Of a stretch of 64,000 bases of DNA, positions 12,344 to 25,720 are shown one piece after another. The stretch covers positions 27,088,501 to 27,152,500 of the forward strand of contig CP141146.1 in the NCBI GenBank assembly GCA_035235625.1, given 5' to 3'. A program made the position numbers and the translations under genes. This DNA is from Saururus chinensis. Its lineage: Eukaryota > Streptophyta > Magnoliopsida > Piperales > Saururaceae. Position 1 is the stretch's first letter. Each line of letters begins with the position of its first letter. A model generated the notes under the pieces. The model was not told the origin of the DNA and searched no databases. It worked only from the letters and a program-made list of their open reading frames with translations.

Positions 12344-15300
12344 TTAATGTATTAATGGAGCAATCAAATCAATGGAGTCAATGTCACCCCTCTCAATATC
12401 TCTCTCAATGACAGGCTTAAGTCTCTGACCATTAACTTTAAAAACTCGATTATCTCGTGGGTCAGAAATTTCAATTGCTCCATGAGGAAAAACCTGAGTA
12501 ACAACATAGGGGCCATCCCAGCGAGATCTAAGCTTACCTGGAAAGAGGCGTAATTTAGAATTAAAGAGCCAAACTTTCTGGTTAGGTTCAAAGGATTTTC
12601 GATGGATTAAGCGATCATGTAAAGCCTTAGTCCTTTGTTTATATAATTTGGCACTCTCATAAGCTTCATGACGCATCTCTTCCAATTCATTAAGTTGGAG
12701 TTTGCGGTGGGTACCAGCTTTGTCCATGTCAAAATTAAATTTTTTAATGGCCCAAAAAGCACGGTGCTCCAACTCAACGGGTAAGTGACACGCCTTACCA
12801 TAAACAAGACGGTAAGGAGACATGCCAATGGGGGCTTTATATGCGGTCCGATATGCCCATAAGGCATCATTAAGACGCATGGACCAATCTTTTCGATCAG
12901 GGCGCATAGTTTTCTCAAGGATTCTCTTAATCTCACGATTGGACACCTCTACTTGACCACTAGTCTGAGGATGGTAGGGGGTGGCAACTTTATGTGTGAC
13001 AGAATATCTTTGAAGAAGAGAGTCAAAAGAACGGTTACAAAAGTGGCTACCCCCATCACTAATAATTGCTCTAGGTGTACCAAATCGACAAAAAATATGT
13101 TCCTTGATAAATGCCACCACAACCTTATGGTCATTGGTTTTCGTCGCTATGGCTTCAATCCATTTGGAGACATAATCAACGGCAACCAAAATATAAGTGT
13201 AGCCAAAGTAAGGTGGGAATGGTCCCATAAAATCGATTCCCCAAACATCAAAAATCTCTACAATGAGGATAGGTTGGAGAGGCATCATGTCTCTCCGAGA
13301 AAGGGCCCCTAGTCGCTGACATCTATCACAAGACTTACAAAACTCATGAGCATCCTTAAACAAGGTGGGCCAGTAGAATCCACTTTGAAGAACCTTAGCA
13401 GCTGTTTTCTTTCCCCCAAAATGACCGCCACAGGCGTGAGAGTGACAAAATGTGAGAATACTATGGAATTCACTATTAGGCACACATCGACGAATAATCT
13501 GGTCAGAACAAAACTTAAAAAGATCAGGGTCATCCCAATAATAGTGCTTAACATGAGAAAAGAATAAATCCTTGTCTTGTTTAGTCCAATTAGAGGGAAT
13601 GCGACCCACAGCAAGATAATTAACAATATGAGCAAACCAGGGGGGTGTATGGGTAGAGACAACAAAGAGTTGCTCATCGGGGAAAGAGTCATAAAGTGGT
13701 TTAGGGTGATAAGGTTCCTCAAGTAAGATCCTAGACAAATGATCAGCCACAACATTCTCAACACCTTTCTTGTCTTTAATTTCATAATCAAACTCTTGAA
13801 GGAGCAAAATCCATCGGATGAGCCTAGGCTTAGTATCCTTCTTAGAAAGAAAGTAGCGTAAGGCTGCATGGTCAGAAAAGATAATGATTTTGGACCCTAA
13901 AAGGTACGATCGGAATTTATCTAATGCATAGACAACAGCTAGCAATTCCTTTTCTGTGGTGGTATAATTCAATTGGGCATCAGAAAGGGTCTTACTAGCA
14001 TAATAAATGACATGGGGGACTTTGTTCACTCTTTGGCCAAGGACTGCACCCACAGCATAGTCAGAGGCATCACACATAATCTCAAAGGGTAGGGAGTAGT
14101 CAGGGGGCTGAATGATAGGTGTGGTAGAGAGGAGTGTACGAAGCTTTGTAAAAGATTTCATACAAGCATCATCAAAATCAAAAGATACATCATGAGCCAA
14201 CAAATGACACAATGGCTGAGAAATCTTACTAAAGTCCTTAATGAATCGCCTATAGAAACCGGCATGGCCAAGAAAGGAACGAACCTGTCTCACTGTAGTT
14301 GGGGGAGGTAGGTTAGCTATAAGGTCAACTTTGGCCTTGTCTACTTCTATACCACGTTTAGAAACAATATGACCTAAAACAATGCCCTCTTGAACCATAA
14401 AATGACTCTTTTCCCAACTTAAAACCAAATTAGTCTCCTCACAACGTTTAAGCACAAGAGATAAATTAAGGAGACACTCATCAAACGAAGCACCAAAAAC
14501 AGAAAAATCATCCATAAAAACTTCTAAAAATTTATCAATCATGTCAGAAAATATGGACACCATACAACGCTGAAATGTAGCAGGTGCATTACACAAACCA
14601 AATGGCATACATCTATAAGCAAATGTACCAAACGGACAAGTGAAAGTGGTCTTCTCCTGATCTCCCGGAAACACAGGTACCTGATTATACCTTGAGTAGC
14701 CATCTAGAAAACAATAGAAGTCCTGACCTGCTAGTTTCTCTAAGATCTGGTCAATAAATGGCAAGGGAAAATGGTCCTTTCGGGTCATTGAATTCAGCTT
14801 CCGGTAGTCTATACACACTCTCCACCCTGTGGTTTCCCTAATAGGGACTAACTCTCCTAATGAATTTGACTTAACAGTAAATCCAGACTTCTTTGGAACA
14901 ACCTGGGTAGGACTCACCCACTCACTATCAGAGATAGGGTATATGATACCTGCATCTAAAAGCTTAACCACCTCCTTCATGACTACCTCCCGCATATTAG
15001 GGTTCAACCTTCGTTGTCCTTCTCTCGAGGGTTTGGCATTATCTTCTAAGTGGATCCTATGCATACAAATGGATGGGTCAATCCCCCTAAGGTCAGCTAC
15101 CGTCCATCCTATGGCTCTCCTATGTGTGACAAGGACGGTAAGCAATCTACTCTCTTGGTCACTAGTCAAACTAGAGGAAATAATGACTGGAAGAGTGTCC
15201 TTAGGTCCCAAGAAGGCATACTTAAGAGAACTGGGTAAATTTTTCAATTCAAGCTGAGGTGGTGACTCTATGGGGGGTTTAAGAGGTGTGGAGGCTGATA

Positions 15301-16290
15301 TAGGTAAGGGCTCTACCTGAAACTTCCAAGAGGAAGACTCGGGAACACTAGCAGCCGCTAGTTGGCTATGGGCCTCCTCCAAAGATGGATCAATAAGGGA
15401 CTCCTCTAACCCTGGGTGTAGTAAAGTTAATTCAAGAACATCTCTCATTAGGGTAAGGGGAAGGGCTTCATTGACTAGGTCATCTAAATGGTCAACCATT
15501 AAGCACTCAAAGTCACACTCAACAGGTGGTTGGTTAGATGCATGGAACACATTCAGCCTCACATTCATATTCCCAAAGGATATCTCCATCACTCCCGTTC
15601 GACAATTGATACAAGCATTAGCAGTGGCAAGGAAGGGGCGACCTAAAATGACGGGAATTTGATGTGTAGTATTATAGACCAGTTCCATATCTAAGACAAG
15701 AAAGTCAACAGGGAAGAAAAACCGGTCAACTTTCACTAAGACATCCTCAATGACTCCTCGAGGCTTACGCACAGAACGGTCGGCTAGCTGTAAGGTAACT
15801 GATGTAGGCTACAATTCACCTAACCCTAATTGCTCATACACCGAGTAAGGGAGTAGATTAACACTCGCACCAAGGTCAAGGAGGGCTCTATGAATGGAGT
15901 GATCGCCTATGACACAAGAAATAATGGGCACTCCAGGGTCCTTATACTTAGGTGGGGTGTCAAACTTCAAAAGGGAGCTAACTTGCTCGGTGAGAAAGAC
16001 CTTCTTAGACACATGGGTCTTAGATTTACGCTTTTGAGTACATAGGTCTTTGAGGAACTTAGCATAAGCAGGGACTTGCTTAATGGCATCTAAGAGGGGG
16101 AGATTAATTTTGACTTGTTTAAAAGTCTCAAGAATATCATCCATCTTAGATGTGTTCTTCCGAAATGTTGGGGCAATGTCAAGACACTGAGGAAAAGGTG
16201 CCCTAGGGATGTAAGATCCCTCTGAAGTGGTCTTAGGCTGTGGCTCTGAGGAAGAGGAAGGAGATACAAACTCCTTCTCATGTGGTGCAC
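12344..16290 (-). CDS. F pol: protease, reverse transcriptase, RNase H, integrase
   Basis: The main open frame, 15772 to 12344 on the minus strand, is 1142 codons. In order it shows the end of retropepsin ([12 protein letters not shown]), RT with the FMDDFSVFG active-site motif, RNase H ([13 protein letters not shown]), the integrase zinc-binding H2C2 domain (HACGGHFGG to CKSCDRCQR), the integrase core ([20 protein letters not shown]) and a C-terminal DNA-binding region. No chromodomain is seen, which fits the Athila branch rather than chromoviruses. The protease start and gag linker lie upstream, up to about 16290. The enzymes copy element RNA into DNA and insert it. The main frame is open but the upstream part is interrupted. 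Confidence 0.9.
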
Positions 16291-16300
16291 TAACTTCTAC

Positions 16301-18021
16301 TTAAGGCTCATTAGGGGCTAAATTATCTAACCTTTTATTTGTGGTACCTAAGGACTCCTCTCCAACTTGATTATCAATGTGTCGACCACTCCTAAGGGTA
16401 GTTATGGACTGAACTTGTTCATTAGAGGAAGGGACTATCTCTACTCCACATTGACCTTTAGGGTTTTGTTGGGGCTGACTCGGCAATGTTCTTGTCTCTC
16501 TCTTATTTATAGCATTGGCTAGTTGTCCAATTTGGGCTTCTAACTTTGCTATAGATTGTGTGTGAGAGTGAAGGAGTTGGGATTGTGATTGAATGCCTTG
16601 GAGGGCACTCAAGACCTTTTCTTCAAAGCTTAGACTCCTATTGGGTTGGACATATGGATGTTGGACTTGAGGTTGGTGGATATGGGCCGGTGGGACTTGG
16701 AATGGTTGCTTAGGAACTTGGTTACCCATAACCCCTTGGTTTTGTGCCCGCCAGGAAAAGTTAGGATGATTCCTCCACCCAGGGTTATATGTGTTTGAAA
16801 ATGGATTATTCTCAGCCCTAGGGAAGGATTGGGTAGCATTCACATGGTCTTAGACAAGCTCAGGAAATTGAGAGGCAGAGGGGCACTCTATAATAGTATG
16901 GGCTGGGCTAAGGCATATTGTGCATGCATCTTGAGTGAAGGGAGTAGGCTGATGTGTTGAAGTCATATGGAGGTCAAGCTTCCTACTTAAAGTATCAACT
17001 TTAGAGGAGATGTCTAATGGATTTTTGACTTCATACAAGCCACCCCTAGAGGGGGCATTGTTTAAGGTAGATAGGCCACTCTCATTTCTATTCAACGCAG
17101 CATGTTGAAGAGAATTTTCACTCAAGTCCTCAAAAAGTTTCCATGCCTCATTTTCATTTTTTAGTAAAAAGGTACCCCCACAACTTGCATCAACAAGATG
17201 ACGGTTTTGTTCAGTAAGACCCTCATAAAAACGTTGCACTAATTGCCACTTAGGGACAGCATGATGAGGACACCTCCTAAGAAGGTCCTTAAGTCTATCC
17301 CAACTCTCATGGAACTGCATTCAAGGGGAAGTTGGGCAAAGGTGGTTATGGCCTTTCTCATTTGGTTGGTCTTACCTATGGGGAAGTACTTTTTAAGGAA
17401 TTCTTGTTGCATTTGGGCCCAAGTTGTTATGGTATTTGGCTCTAAAGAGTGAAGTCATTCCTTAGCCTTATCTTTTAATGTGAAAGGAAAAAGGCGAAGT
17501 TTAACAGCTTCATCTGTTAAATTTGAGAGCTTAAAAGTTGTGCATATTTCCAAAAAGTCATCTAGGTGCCTATATGGGTTTTCATTATTAAGTCCATAAA
17601 AAGATGGAAGCATTTGAATAACATTGGGCTTAATTTCATAATTTTGAGCAGCAACCGCTGGCAACCTAATGCATGAAGGGGAAGTGTACTCATTGGGAGT
17701 GTAATACTCCCTTAGAGCTTTAAGTGGTGCATCTAACTGATGTTCAGCCATGATAATGGTAGAGGTAGTATGGGTGGAGGAATTGGTGGGAGAGTTAGGG
17801 GGTGTAGGGATGTAGGTCGAGGGCAACTCAACTCTCCTAGATGTCCGCTCAGGCTCAGGGTCAAATGGCACTAATCGGGGGAGTAAGGAGCGACAACCAC
17901 GCATATACAACAAACACACCACACAATTTAAAGTGCAAAAAGAGAAAGATGAAGCAAAAATAACTAAGGAAAAAGAATAAAAAGGGAAAAGGATCTTGCA
18001 AACCGAAGAGAAGCTTGTCAA
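16301..18021 (-). pseudogene. F gag region, lightly broken
   Basis: The minus strand encodes Athila-type gag. A plausible start is the Met of MAEHQLDAPLKALREYY at 17751, because the codons above it look like leader. The capsid-like domain (NVIQMLPSFYGL; LRLFPFTLKDKAKE) is followed by the PHHAVPKWQLVQRFYEGL segment, a short Cys/His stretch (CTICLSPAHTIIECP) and a Gln/Pro-rich linker towards protease. The region is nearly complete, with only a few interruptions, in keeping with a recent insertion. Confidence 0.8.
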
Positions 18022-18181
18022 TGTCCACTTGTGGCCACAAGTGTAGAGAGCACCTTCAACTCAACCTACAAGATAAAATTAAAAGAAGGTAAGAAACTAA
18101 AAATTAACCAAAAAAATTAAGTAAACTGAATATAAAGTATCTAGAATTATCCTAAAGCTAATTTAGTAACAAATCAACACC

Positions 18182-18200
18182 GTCCCCAGCAACGGCGCCA
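18182..18200 (-). other. F primer binding site
   Basis: On the minus strand, six bases inside the 5' LTR, the sequence reads TGGCGCCGTTGCTGGGGAC, the common primer-site type of Athila/Tat-like plant gypsy elements. Confidence 0.85.
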
Positions 18201-18206
18201 AAAACT

Positions 18207-19366
18207 TGATCGTTTATAATTAAACCCTTTGCAAGTGTACAAGGTAATTGTACTAGGATGAGTATTTAACGGTTGTCGAACCTCAGGGACGGATGAATAA
18301 TTACTAAATATAAAAAGGAATTTGCTGATTGAAAACTAAAACAACTTAAACTTAAATTAAGTAAAGGAAAAGAAAACAACTAGTTTAAAAATAAGAGATT
18401 AATGTGATAGATTTTACTTAGGAAATCGAATCCACTATAGAACCATAACAATTCCTTAACTTTTAATCTAAATCTAGTGTGAATATGAACAAGTATTCTC
18501 AGCTACAAGCTAGAATTACTTCAGAAAGAATCATTAATTAATTTCCATGGCATGAACTATCTTCGACAATAACACGAATCATCTACACTAAATAGCTATA
18601 GGCATGACCCGTCTAATCTTAGTATAACTCATCCAAGTCCTTAATTATCTGAACATTAAAACTATTGTATGACCATCTCATCTAAATCACAGAAATTAGA
18701 ATTGATGCAAATATCAAAACCACATCAATCTATCATCTATAAGACAATAAATCAACATAGATTTGAATAAACATTAAAAACTCTTCCATTAAAAAGGAAA
18801 TCCTTATCATACAATTGTCATAATTCACAACTGAGATCTAAATTAAAAAGAAAAGAAATTAAAACTTATCTATAGGTTCATCAACTCCTAAGTAAAAGAA
18901 TAGTTTAGCCTTCCATGGTAGAAGAAAGTAATTGAATCTCCATTGAAAGCTTTGGCTTCTTCTCCATCTTCTTCTTCAGAAAATCTACTTGTTCTCCCTT
19001 AATTTCGTGCCAAATAAGTCTTTATATAGGCATTAGATCCGTAAGAAAGAGTTGTATATGAAAAGGACTCAAAATTGGGTGAAATAAGGAATCTGCGCGT
19101 TATGCCGATCGATTGCCTTGCATTCCCGTTCGAACGCTTGAACTGAATTTTCTTCAAATTTACGTGTAACAGATCGATCGGTTAGTGAGGCCGTTCGATC
19201 GCCAATGAAGAATCTGCAAAATAAGCCAATTTAATTCAAAACACCATGGAAGCTTTTTCTAACCTAATTAAATTTAATATCTAATAATTTAACCTATATT
19301 AACACTTAAATGAGACTAGATAATAAAATAATTAAGGGTAAAATAACGCATAAATTATACTTATCA
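18207..19366 (-). repeat. F 5' LTR, 1160 bp
   Basis: Same length as 7437-8596, with nine base differences noticed. Several of these fall in the CG palindromes near 19110-19200. It ends at 19366 with ...TTATCA, followed by the target-site copy TGCTT. Confidence 0.95.
19021..19200 (-). promoter_or_regulatory. F LTR promoter: TATA box with upstream palindromes
   Basis: In element sense the TATA box CCTATATAAA lies at 19030-19021. Upstream (higher coordinate) come a CGATCGATCGG-type palindrome near 19105, TTCGAA near 19130, a second ATCGATCGGT near 19170-19180, and GGCGATCGAAC near 19195. The same arrangement is seen in the left LTR (TATA 8251-8260) and in the solo LTR at 44236-45409 (TATA about 44574-44582; palindrome 44420-44433). 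Binding of a host factor to these palindromes is inference. Confidence 0.6.
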
Positions 19367-20774
19367 TGCTTCAACTCAAGTTTAGGTGGGGACTCATTGG
19401 AGGCCTTAAGTGGTGAGGCTATAGAGGTTGGTAGGGGCTCTACCTTGAGTATCCAAGAGGAGGACTTGGTGAAGATGGCAGCGGCTAACTGATTGTGGGC
19501 TTCCTCTAAAGATGGGTCTATCTCAAAATACTCTAGCCTAGAGTACAACAAAGTGGTCTCAAGGGCATCTCTCATAAGTGCCAAGGGGAGGGATTCTTCA
19601 ACTAATTCATCTAACTAGTCTACGACAAAGCATTTAGAAACATATTTAGTAGGCAATTAGTTAGACATATTACAAACATTAAGCCTCATCATCATATTCC
19701 CAAAATACATTTTCATCCCCCCAATCCTACAATTAATTCAAGCATTGGTTGTTTCAAGGAAGGGGCCACCCAAAATCACAAGGATTTGGTGTGTGGAGTT
19801 AAAAACATGTTCCATGTCTAAAACAACAAAATCTACAGGAAACAAGAACTTATCAGTGCCGACTAGGACATTCTCTACGCCTTCCTAATATTTCTACACT
19901 GAACAATTGACTAACTAAAGAGTGACTGATGTAGGCTGCAAGTCACCTAAGCCTAACTTCTGATACACCGAATAAGGGAGCAAGTTGACACTCATACCAA
20001 GACTTAGGAGTTCCTTGATAGTAGAATGATCCCCTATAACACATGAAATGATTGAGACCCTAAGGTCCTTACATTTCGGTGGGGTATCAAATTTTAGGAG
20101 AGAACTTACTTGCTCGGTGAAAATGACCTTTTTCGACACATGGGTCCTAGGTTTTTCTTTTTTGTACAAAGCTCTTTGAGAAATTTGGCATAGGCAGGTA
20201 CTTTCTTAATGGCTTCTAAGACTGAAACATTAATTTTGACTTGTTTGAAAGTTTCAAGGATATAATCGATCCTAGCAGTGTTCTTGTTGATTAGTGGGAG
20301 CATGTCTAGACATTGTGAAATGATGCTCAAGGGATATAAGGTCCCTCTAGAGTGTTCTTAGACTGTGACCCAAAGGAGAAGGAAAAACAAAATCTATCTC
20401 AGGTGGCTTACTCACGACTTCTCTAGGCTCTTGGTGGATTGCCCATTCTAGCTCATCTCTCTTACAGTTACCCAATAGATCACTCCAAACCTTATTATCA
20501 ATGTGCTTTCTACTCCTTAAGAGTCATGATGGATAGTACATGTTCATTGGAAGTAGGATCTCCCTCTACTACAAATAGACTCTAGGATTTTGCAAAGGTT
20601 GACTTCGCAAAGTTCTTGTCTCTCTCTTATTAATGGCATTAGTTAGTTGGCCTATTTGAGCCTCAACTTTATCAATTGACTGTGTGTGAGAGTAAAGGAG
20701 TTGAGATGGTGATTGTAGGCCTTACAAGGCAATCAAGACATAATCTTCAAAGCTTGGACTCCTAGTGGGTTGGG
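19367..20774 (-). pseudogene. H fragment: protease region and gag C-terminal part
   Basis: Minus-strand sequence continuing H from 7436. It contains the linker and retropepsin-type segment (LLPYSVYQKLGLGDLQP) and then the Gln/Pro-rich gag end. It aligns with F at 15.3-16.6 kb. It ends at 20774 where C1 is inserted (target copy TTGGG, 20770-20774). A fossil with many breaks. Confidence 0.85.
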
Positions 20775-22276
20775 TGTGCAATCCGGAATTTTCCATGAAG
20801 CATTCTTACATGTTTAATTATTATTTTTACGTCTTTAAATTGCTTACTTCTTTTAATTAGAGTCCACATGCATCAATTTAGACATATTCGCAAACTTGTG
20901 ATTATAGATAATACTGCTAAGTATTAAAATCAGGAAAGCAGTAACAATGATAAATTTAAAACTAAATGTTTCAACTTTCTGGAGAAAAATGTTTTTGTCA
21001 GTAAGCATCAACATGTTAACGACCACATCAGTAACATTATGGGCCTCTGTTGGTAAGGGTTCGACATGTTGGCACTCACATTGGCAAAGTGTCAATCATA
21101 CTATCAGTGGACTATTAAAATGTTGGTGTTTTTAGGTGTGTTTTGCCAATATGTTTAAAACTACAACAAAATTCAAATATTTCTTTCCCACAAAAATACC
21201 TTTGACAATCCTTGACCCAAATCTTTTGGAATCTCTGAACTTGTGTTGAAGAGGAAGGATTAGAACAAGTCAAAGTCTGGAGGAGGAGAAATAATCAAAT
21301 TCTGGATACCTTTGGGTTTGATGGAGGCAAAAGATTGGCTTGCTAACCTTGTTACCATTACTAGCTTTGAAGTGATGATATGAGTTGTTTTATTATTAAT
21401 TATTGGCATGAAAGCATGTTGGGAATGATTTTTTGAATATTTTGACATGATTATGCTATAAGATTATGCTTTTCCCATGTTTAATGATCATATGATAGTA
21501 AGAATCATCCTCCGCCATTATGGGAAGGTTTTATGAGGAAAGGATTGCACTAGACATATTTTGGAGTGATTTGGGATGCCGGATAAGTTTCTGTTGTTTC
21601 TCTCCCAACCATCGGCATGACCATCGATACACAATTGATGGCATCGGCAGAAGGAGGGAGACAACATAACTGGCATTGACACATCAGTAGGACATCAATG
21701 GTGATGTAGTGAGGTCGGTGCTCATTTGGTCGGTCACATGTAGTGAGGTCAACGTGTCATTGTGGCATCAATTAGGGAGGTTATTCACAACTAACCCACT
21801 ATCGGTGGAGGTTTGACGTGTCGGTGGGACGTTTAAGTTTATCAGTGGCATGGCCGACACGTAGGTGTGTTTATCAATGATATGTTGGTAATGAGTAAAT
21901 TAAAGCATGGATTATGATATTGTATATGTTGTTATTGAGTACTATGATCACATGATTTTCTATGTATTTGAATGCATGTGTGGTTGATTTTGACCATAGA
22001 TGCGTATGGGTAAATGACATGTTTTTGTGTATGAATTCTTGTAATGTTGAATCATACCCAGACTTATGATAATCTACACTTAAGGATAAGAGATTCTAGT
22101 GTCAAGTTATCTTCTCACGTGAGTCGTTTAGCCACGTAGATGGAATGTTATGGTATGAAAAAGGATTGTGGTCTTCCGCCTCTCCAAGGGTGGGAGTTAG
22201 GTTCAAGTGGACTAGAGCATCAAAAGGTGATTAATCCTGAGTAGTGCAATACATGATGTTTTGACTATTATGGTAG

Positions 22277-23715
22277 TGTTGTTATGTTTGAAACAAGACT
22301 ATGAAGAAGTCAAATTCATATTTGTTTTACTTGCCAATTATAGTAGACAAGGTCAATCCACAAGGAAAGCTTTGTGCAACAAAGAAAATTATTAGGAAAA
22401 AAATATATGATAGAAAAATTAAGAAAGAAAGAGTAGAAGAGTATTGAAGCAATAAAGAGATAAGAAATCAAGAAAAGAAAACACTATGGCATTAAGGATC
22501 ATTGGAACATCTAATGATGTTCTTCATGTATCATGTTATCTCAGTTAAAATCGAATGAATATTCTATCTAACAGGAAGATATGAACATTAAAAGCAAAAA
22601 TCAAAAGAAGTTATACTTTGGATAGATGAAGGATAAAAAGAATTGTTTCTTCAAGAGTTCTATGTATCAAAATCACAAAAGATCAAGAAGGAGATCCTTC
22701 AAGCATCTTATGTATCCAAATCACAAAGAAAAAAGAATAAGAACAATATTAAATGAACATTACCTCAAATAACCAATACATACTTCAAACCATTAATGAA
22801 ACATGAATATAACTCCATTAGATTGTTACAAATCACTTCTATATTTAGCTTCAGAGCTTAGAAAGTCATTAGAATAAAACAAAAATACAAAAGAAGAGAA
22901 GAAAATTAAGAAAAAAGAGAGCTCCAAAGAGGAGGGGATGATGCCTCCATCACGTCTACCCCTCTATCTATAAGAGTAGAAGGGGTTACTTCAAAGGGAA
23001 AAGTCCAATCATATCCATCGATTACGTCCTGATTGATTGCTTGATTGGTTGCTTCTTTCGCAATGATTAGATTCTAAATCAATCAAATAAATTAATAATT
23101 TATTTAGCAAATAAGTATTTTTGAGTCTTCCTTTAGTTATCTAATCAGCCTCATTGTCTTTCCTTATGTATATCAATCACAACCAATGAAAAGATTCTCC
23201 ATGTGTTGGCCTCGGGTTTGTTTACTAGCTATCCCATTTCATGTCGAATTTGACCTATATATCTTCGGGATTATGAATTTCATCCTGAAATAGCAATTAG
23301 AGCCACAAAAGTATTCTTTCCAATTCCATCAGAATCGTATCAATCCGAATTATACATAGAAATATATGGTCAAAATACTAAGTTTGTATCAATCTATCTA
23401 AATCAGCTTCTTCCCAAATTTAGTTCTCTTGATGCAAATATGAAATCCAACGGGTTCAAAAGGTTGTATTCGACCATTCCATGCATTCTTAGACCATTAG
23501 GAGCCCATTCTTGACTTTTAAATAGTTTATGCAGTTGGGCTGCACTTCATCTTCTACTTAGATCCTATTGAAGCCTATTTAGACATGTAAACATAACTAA
23601 GTTCCAACTAACCTATTTAAACCATAAATATAACATATAAGCAATGAATTAACGCAAAATAAGATTACAATTCAAGATTTAAAAGTATCTAATTGAACAT
23701 TATTTTAATGCATCA
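22277..23715 (-). repeat. Solo LTR of the A1/B family, 1439 bp, inside C1
   Basis: On the plus strand it runs TGTTGTTATG...AATGCATCA and matches the A1 LTR end to end. It is flanked by the direct repeat GGTAG (22272-22276 and 23716-23720), and C1 aligns with C2 continuously across it. No internal element sequence is present, so it is a product of LTR-LTR recombination. Confidence 0.9.
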
Positions 23716-24789
23716 GGTAGTCGAGATCTAGACCATTTGGGTCCATGATGCCTTATGGGCCTTAGTTTCATGTCATGGATTGTGCAAGAAGACTTCAAAA
23801 GAACTGAAGTCGATTTGTGAGTAGTTCATAGTCTAGTGAGGGAGAAGGACTCCTAGATATGGCTATTATGTAGTAGAGAACCCTAGTGACTTAGTGAGAG
23901 AGATGGACTCTTGAGTGCAGTCACAATATTGAAATGGTTGAGTTTTTATGATATTAGTTTTGTTTTTAAATTGTTGTTTAAATCAAATCTCTATGACCTC
24001 ATGATTATATGTGTGTGTGTGTGCGAGTTTTGATGACAATAATATACTATGCTCTTAAATTGTGAATTGTTGCCTTGGTTACAGCTGTTGTTTAGCCATC
24101 ACATGTAACATCCCAAATTCTAGGTAATTGTTTTTTCTCTCTTCTTGTATGTGTTCATTTCCATTGCTTGAATTGACTTGAGATCATATGTTTAGCTTGT
24201 TGTATTAACCAATTAGGGTTAGTGGTCCAATCTTTGTTTGAAGGGGGCAGGCTACTTGGGAATAAGGCGTCCGGCCTTGGTGTGTAGGGGGCCACTAGGT
24301 AATTAAAGTGTTTGGCCCAGCTAGGAGCAAGTTTGAGGGTGGAAGAGTCCATTGAATAAGGGATTAAGCTGAGAGAGTTTTAGTAGGAGCAACCCCTATA
24401 AAGTATGGTGGTTTAGGACTCTAGGGAGCCCTCTAGTCCATCCCTATCGATGTGTTTCAGCCCCTAGAAATTAGGGATTTGGTATATAAGGAGTTTTAGG
24501 GGGGAGAGGCCTAGCTTTTGGTTCGGCCTCCTCTTTTCTTCTCTTCTCCTCTTTCTCCCACCAAAAGGGCACCACGACCAGCAACTTTTGGAGAGGGAAA
24601 GGCAACACCTTTAGACTCAGTTTGAAGGTGGAAGAAGCATAGGAGCAAGGGCACAAAGCTTTGGAGGCGGGCTGGTAGAGGTAAGTGTAGTTTCTACACC
24701 CATAGTCATCATGGTTTGATGATTGATTTCAGCCCTAGGTCGGCCCACTAATTTTTTGGTTTTGATTTCATATTTCATCCTAGTTTAAT

Positions 24790-25160
24790 GCTTGTTTTAT
24801 ATTGAATTTAATCACCTCTATTTGCCCTAATTCATGCATGATTGAATCTGAGTTTAACCACCTATATGTACCCTGATTTACGCTTGATTCATGCGGAGTT
24901 TAACCACCTATATTTACCCTTATTAATGCTTGATTCATGCTGAGTTTAACCACCTATATGTACCGTGATTTATGCTTGATTCATGCTGAGTTTAACCATC
25001 TATATTTTCCCTAATTTATGCTTGATTCATGCTGAGTTTAACCATCTATATTTGCCCTAATTCATATTTGTTTCATGCTGAGTTTAACCATCTATGTTTG
25101 CCTTGATTCATGCTAGTTTCATGCTGAGTTTAACCACCTATATTTGCCCTAATTCATGTT
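24790..25160 (+). repeat. Minisatellite, about 60-bp unit, in C3
   Basis: Six to seven copies of a unit containing TTGATTCATGCTGAGTTTAA followed by CCACCTATATTTGCCCT, each slightly different. A related but diverged array occurs on the minus strand at about 42760-43030 (unit with CATGCATGAATC and TGAGTTTAAT). Confidence 0.8.
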
Positions 25161-25164
25161 TGAT

Positions 25165-25720
25165 TTATGCTGAATTTAAAGTCATGGTTTTAGGCCTAAT
25201 TAGTGCCTCACTTTGCTGAATTTAAAGTCAGGGTTCTAGGTCTAATTAGTGCTTCACTTTGTTGTATTTAAATGTCAGGATTTCAGGCCTAATTAGTGCT
25301 TCACTTTGCTGAATTTAAAGTCATGTTTTTAGGCCTAATTAGTGCCTCACTTTACTGAATTTAAAGTCATAGTTTTAGGCCTAATTAGTGCCTCACTTTG
25401 CTGAATTTAAAGTCAGGGTTTTAGGCCTAATTAGTGCTTCACTTTGCTATATTTAAATGTCAGGATTTTAGGCCTAATTAGTGCTTCACTCTGCTGAATT
25501 TAAAGTCATGTTTTTAGGCCTAATTAGTGCCTCACTTTGCTGAATTTAAAGTCAAGTTTTTTAGGCCCAATTAGTGCTGCACTTTGCTGAACTTAAAGTC
25601 ATGGTTTTAAGCCTACTTAGTGCCCCACTTTGCTGAATTTTATTTCAGGTTTTTAGGCCTAATTAGTGCTTCACTTTGCTGAATTTGATTTTCAGGTTTT
25701 TATCCTTAATAAGTGACATG
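25165..25720 (+). repeat. Second minisatellite, about 58-bp unit, in C3
   Basis: About nine copies of a unit built from GCTGAATTTAAAGTCA, then GGTTTTAGGCCTAATTAGTG and CCTCACTT. Copies differ by a few bases. It directly follows the first array and shares its TGCTGA(A/G)TTTAA core, so the two probably arose from one ancestor repeat. Confidence 0.8.

Larger units (their letters stand above)
7437..19366 (-). mobile_element. F: young, largely complete Athila-type Ty3/gypsy retrotransposon
   Basis: It is an 11,930-bp element with two 1160-bp LTRs (7437-8596 and 18207-19366), TG...CA ends and a 5-bp target duplication TGCTT (7432-7436 and 19367-19371). On the minus strand the order is 5' LTR, primer site, gag, protease-RT-RNaseH-integrase, a third ORF in the env-like position, polypurine tract, 3' LTR. 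I counted nine differences between the LTRs (about 0.8%). With a commonly used plant rate of 1.3e-8 per site per year that is roughly 0.3 million years. It looks almost whole, with about four breaks in gag and the start of pol. It inserted into its older relative H. Confidence 0.95.

Noticed and set aside
7437-19366. Reading F as part of the same insertion as its flanking pol sequence
   Set aside because: The TGCTT duplication and the continuity of H across it show that F is a separate, younger insertion.
24790-25720. Possible CRISPR-like array, because of regular units
   Set aside because: Units are tandem without distinct spacers, the DNA is eukaryotic and no cas-like gene is present; it is a minisatellite.
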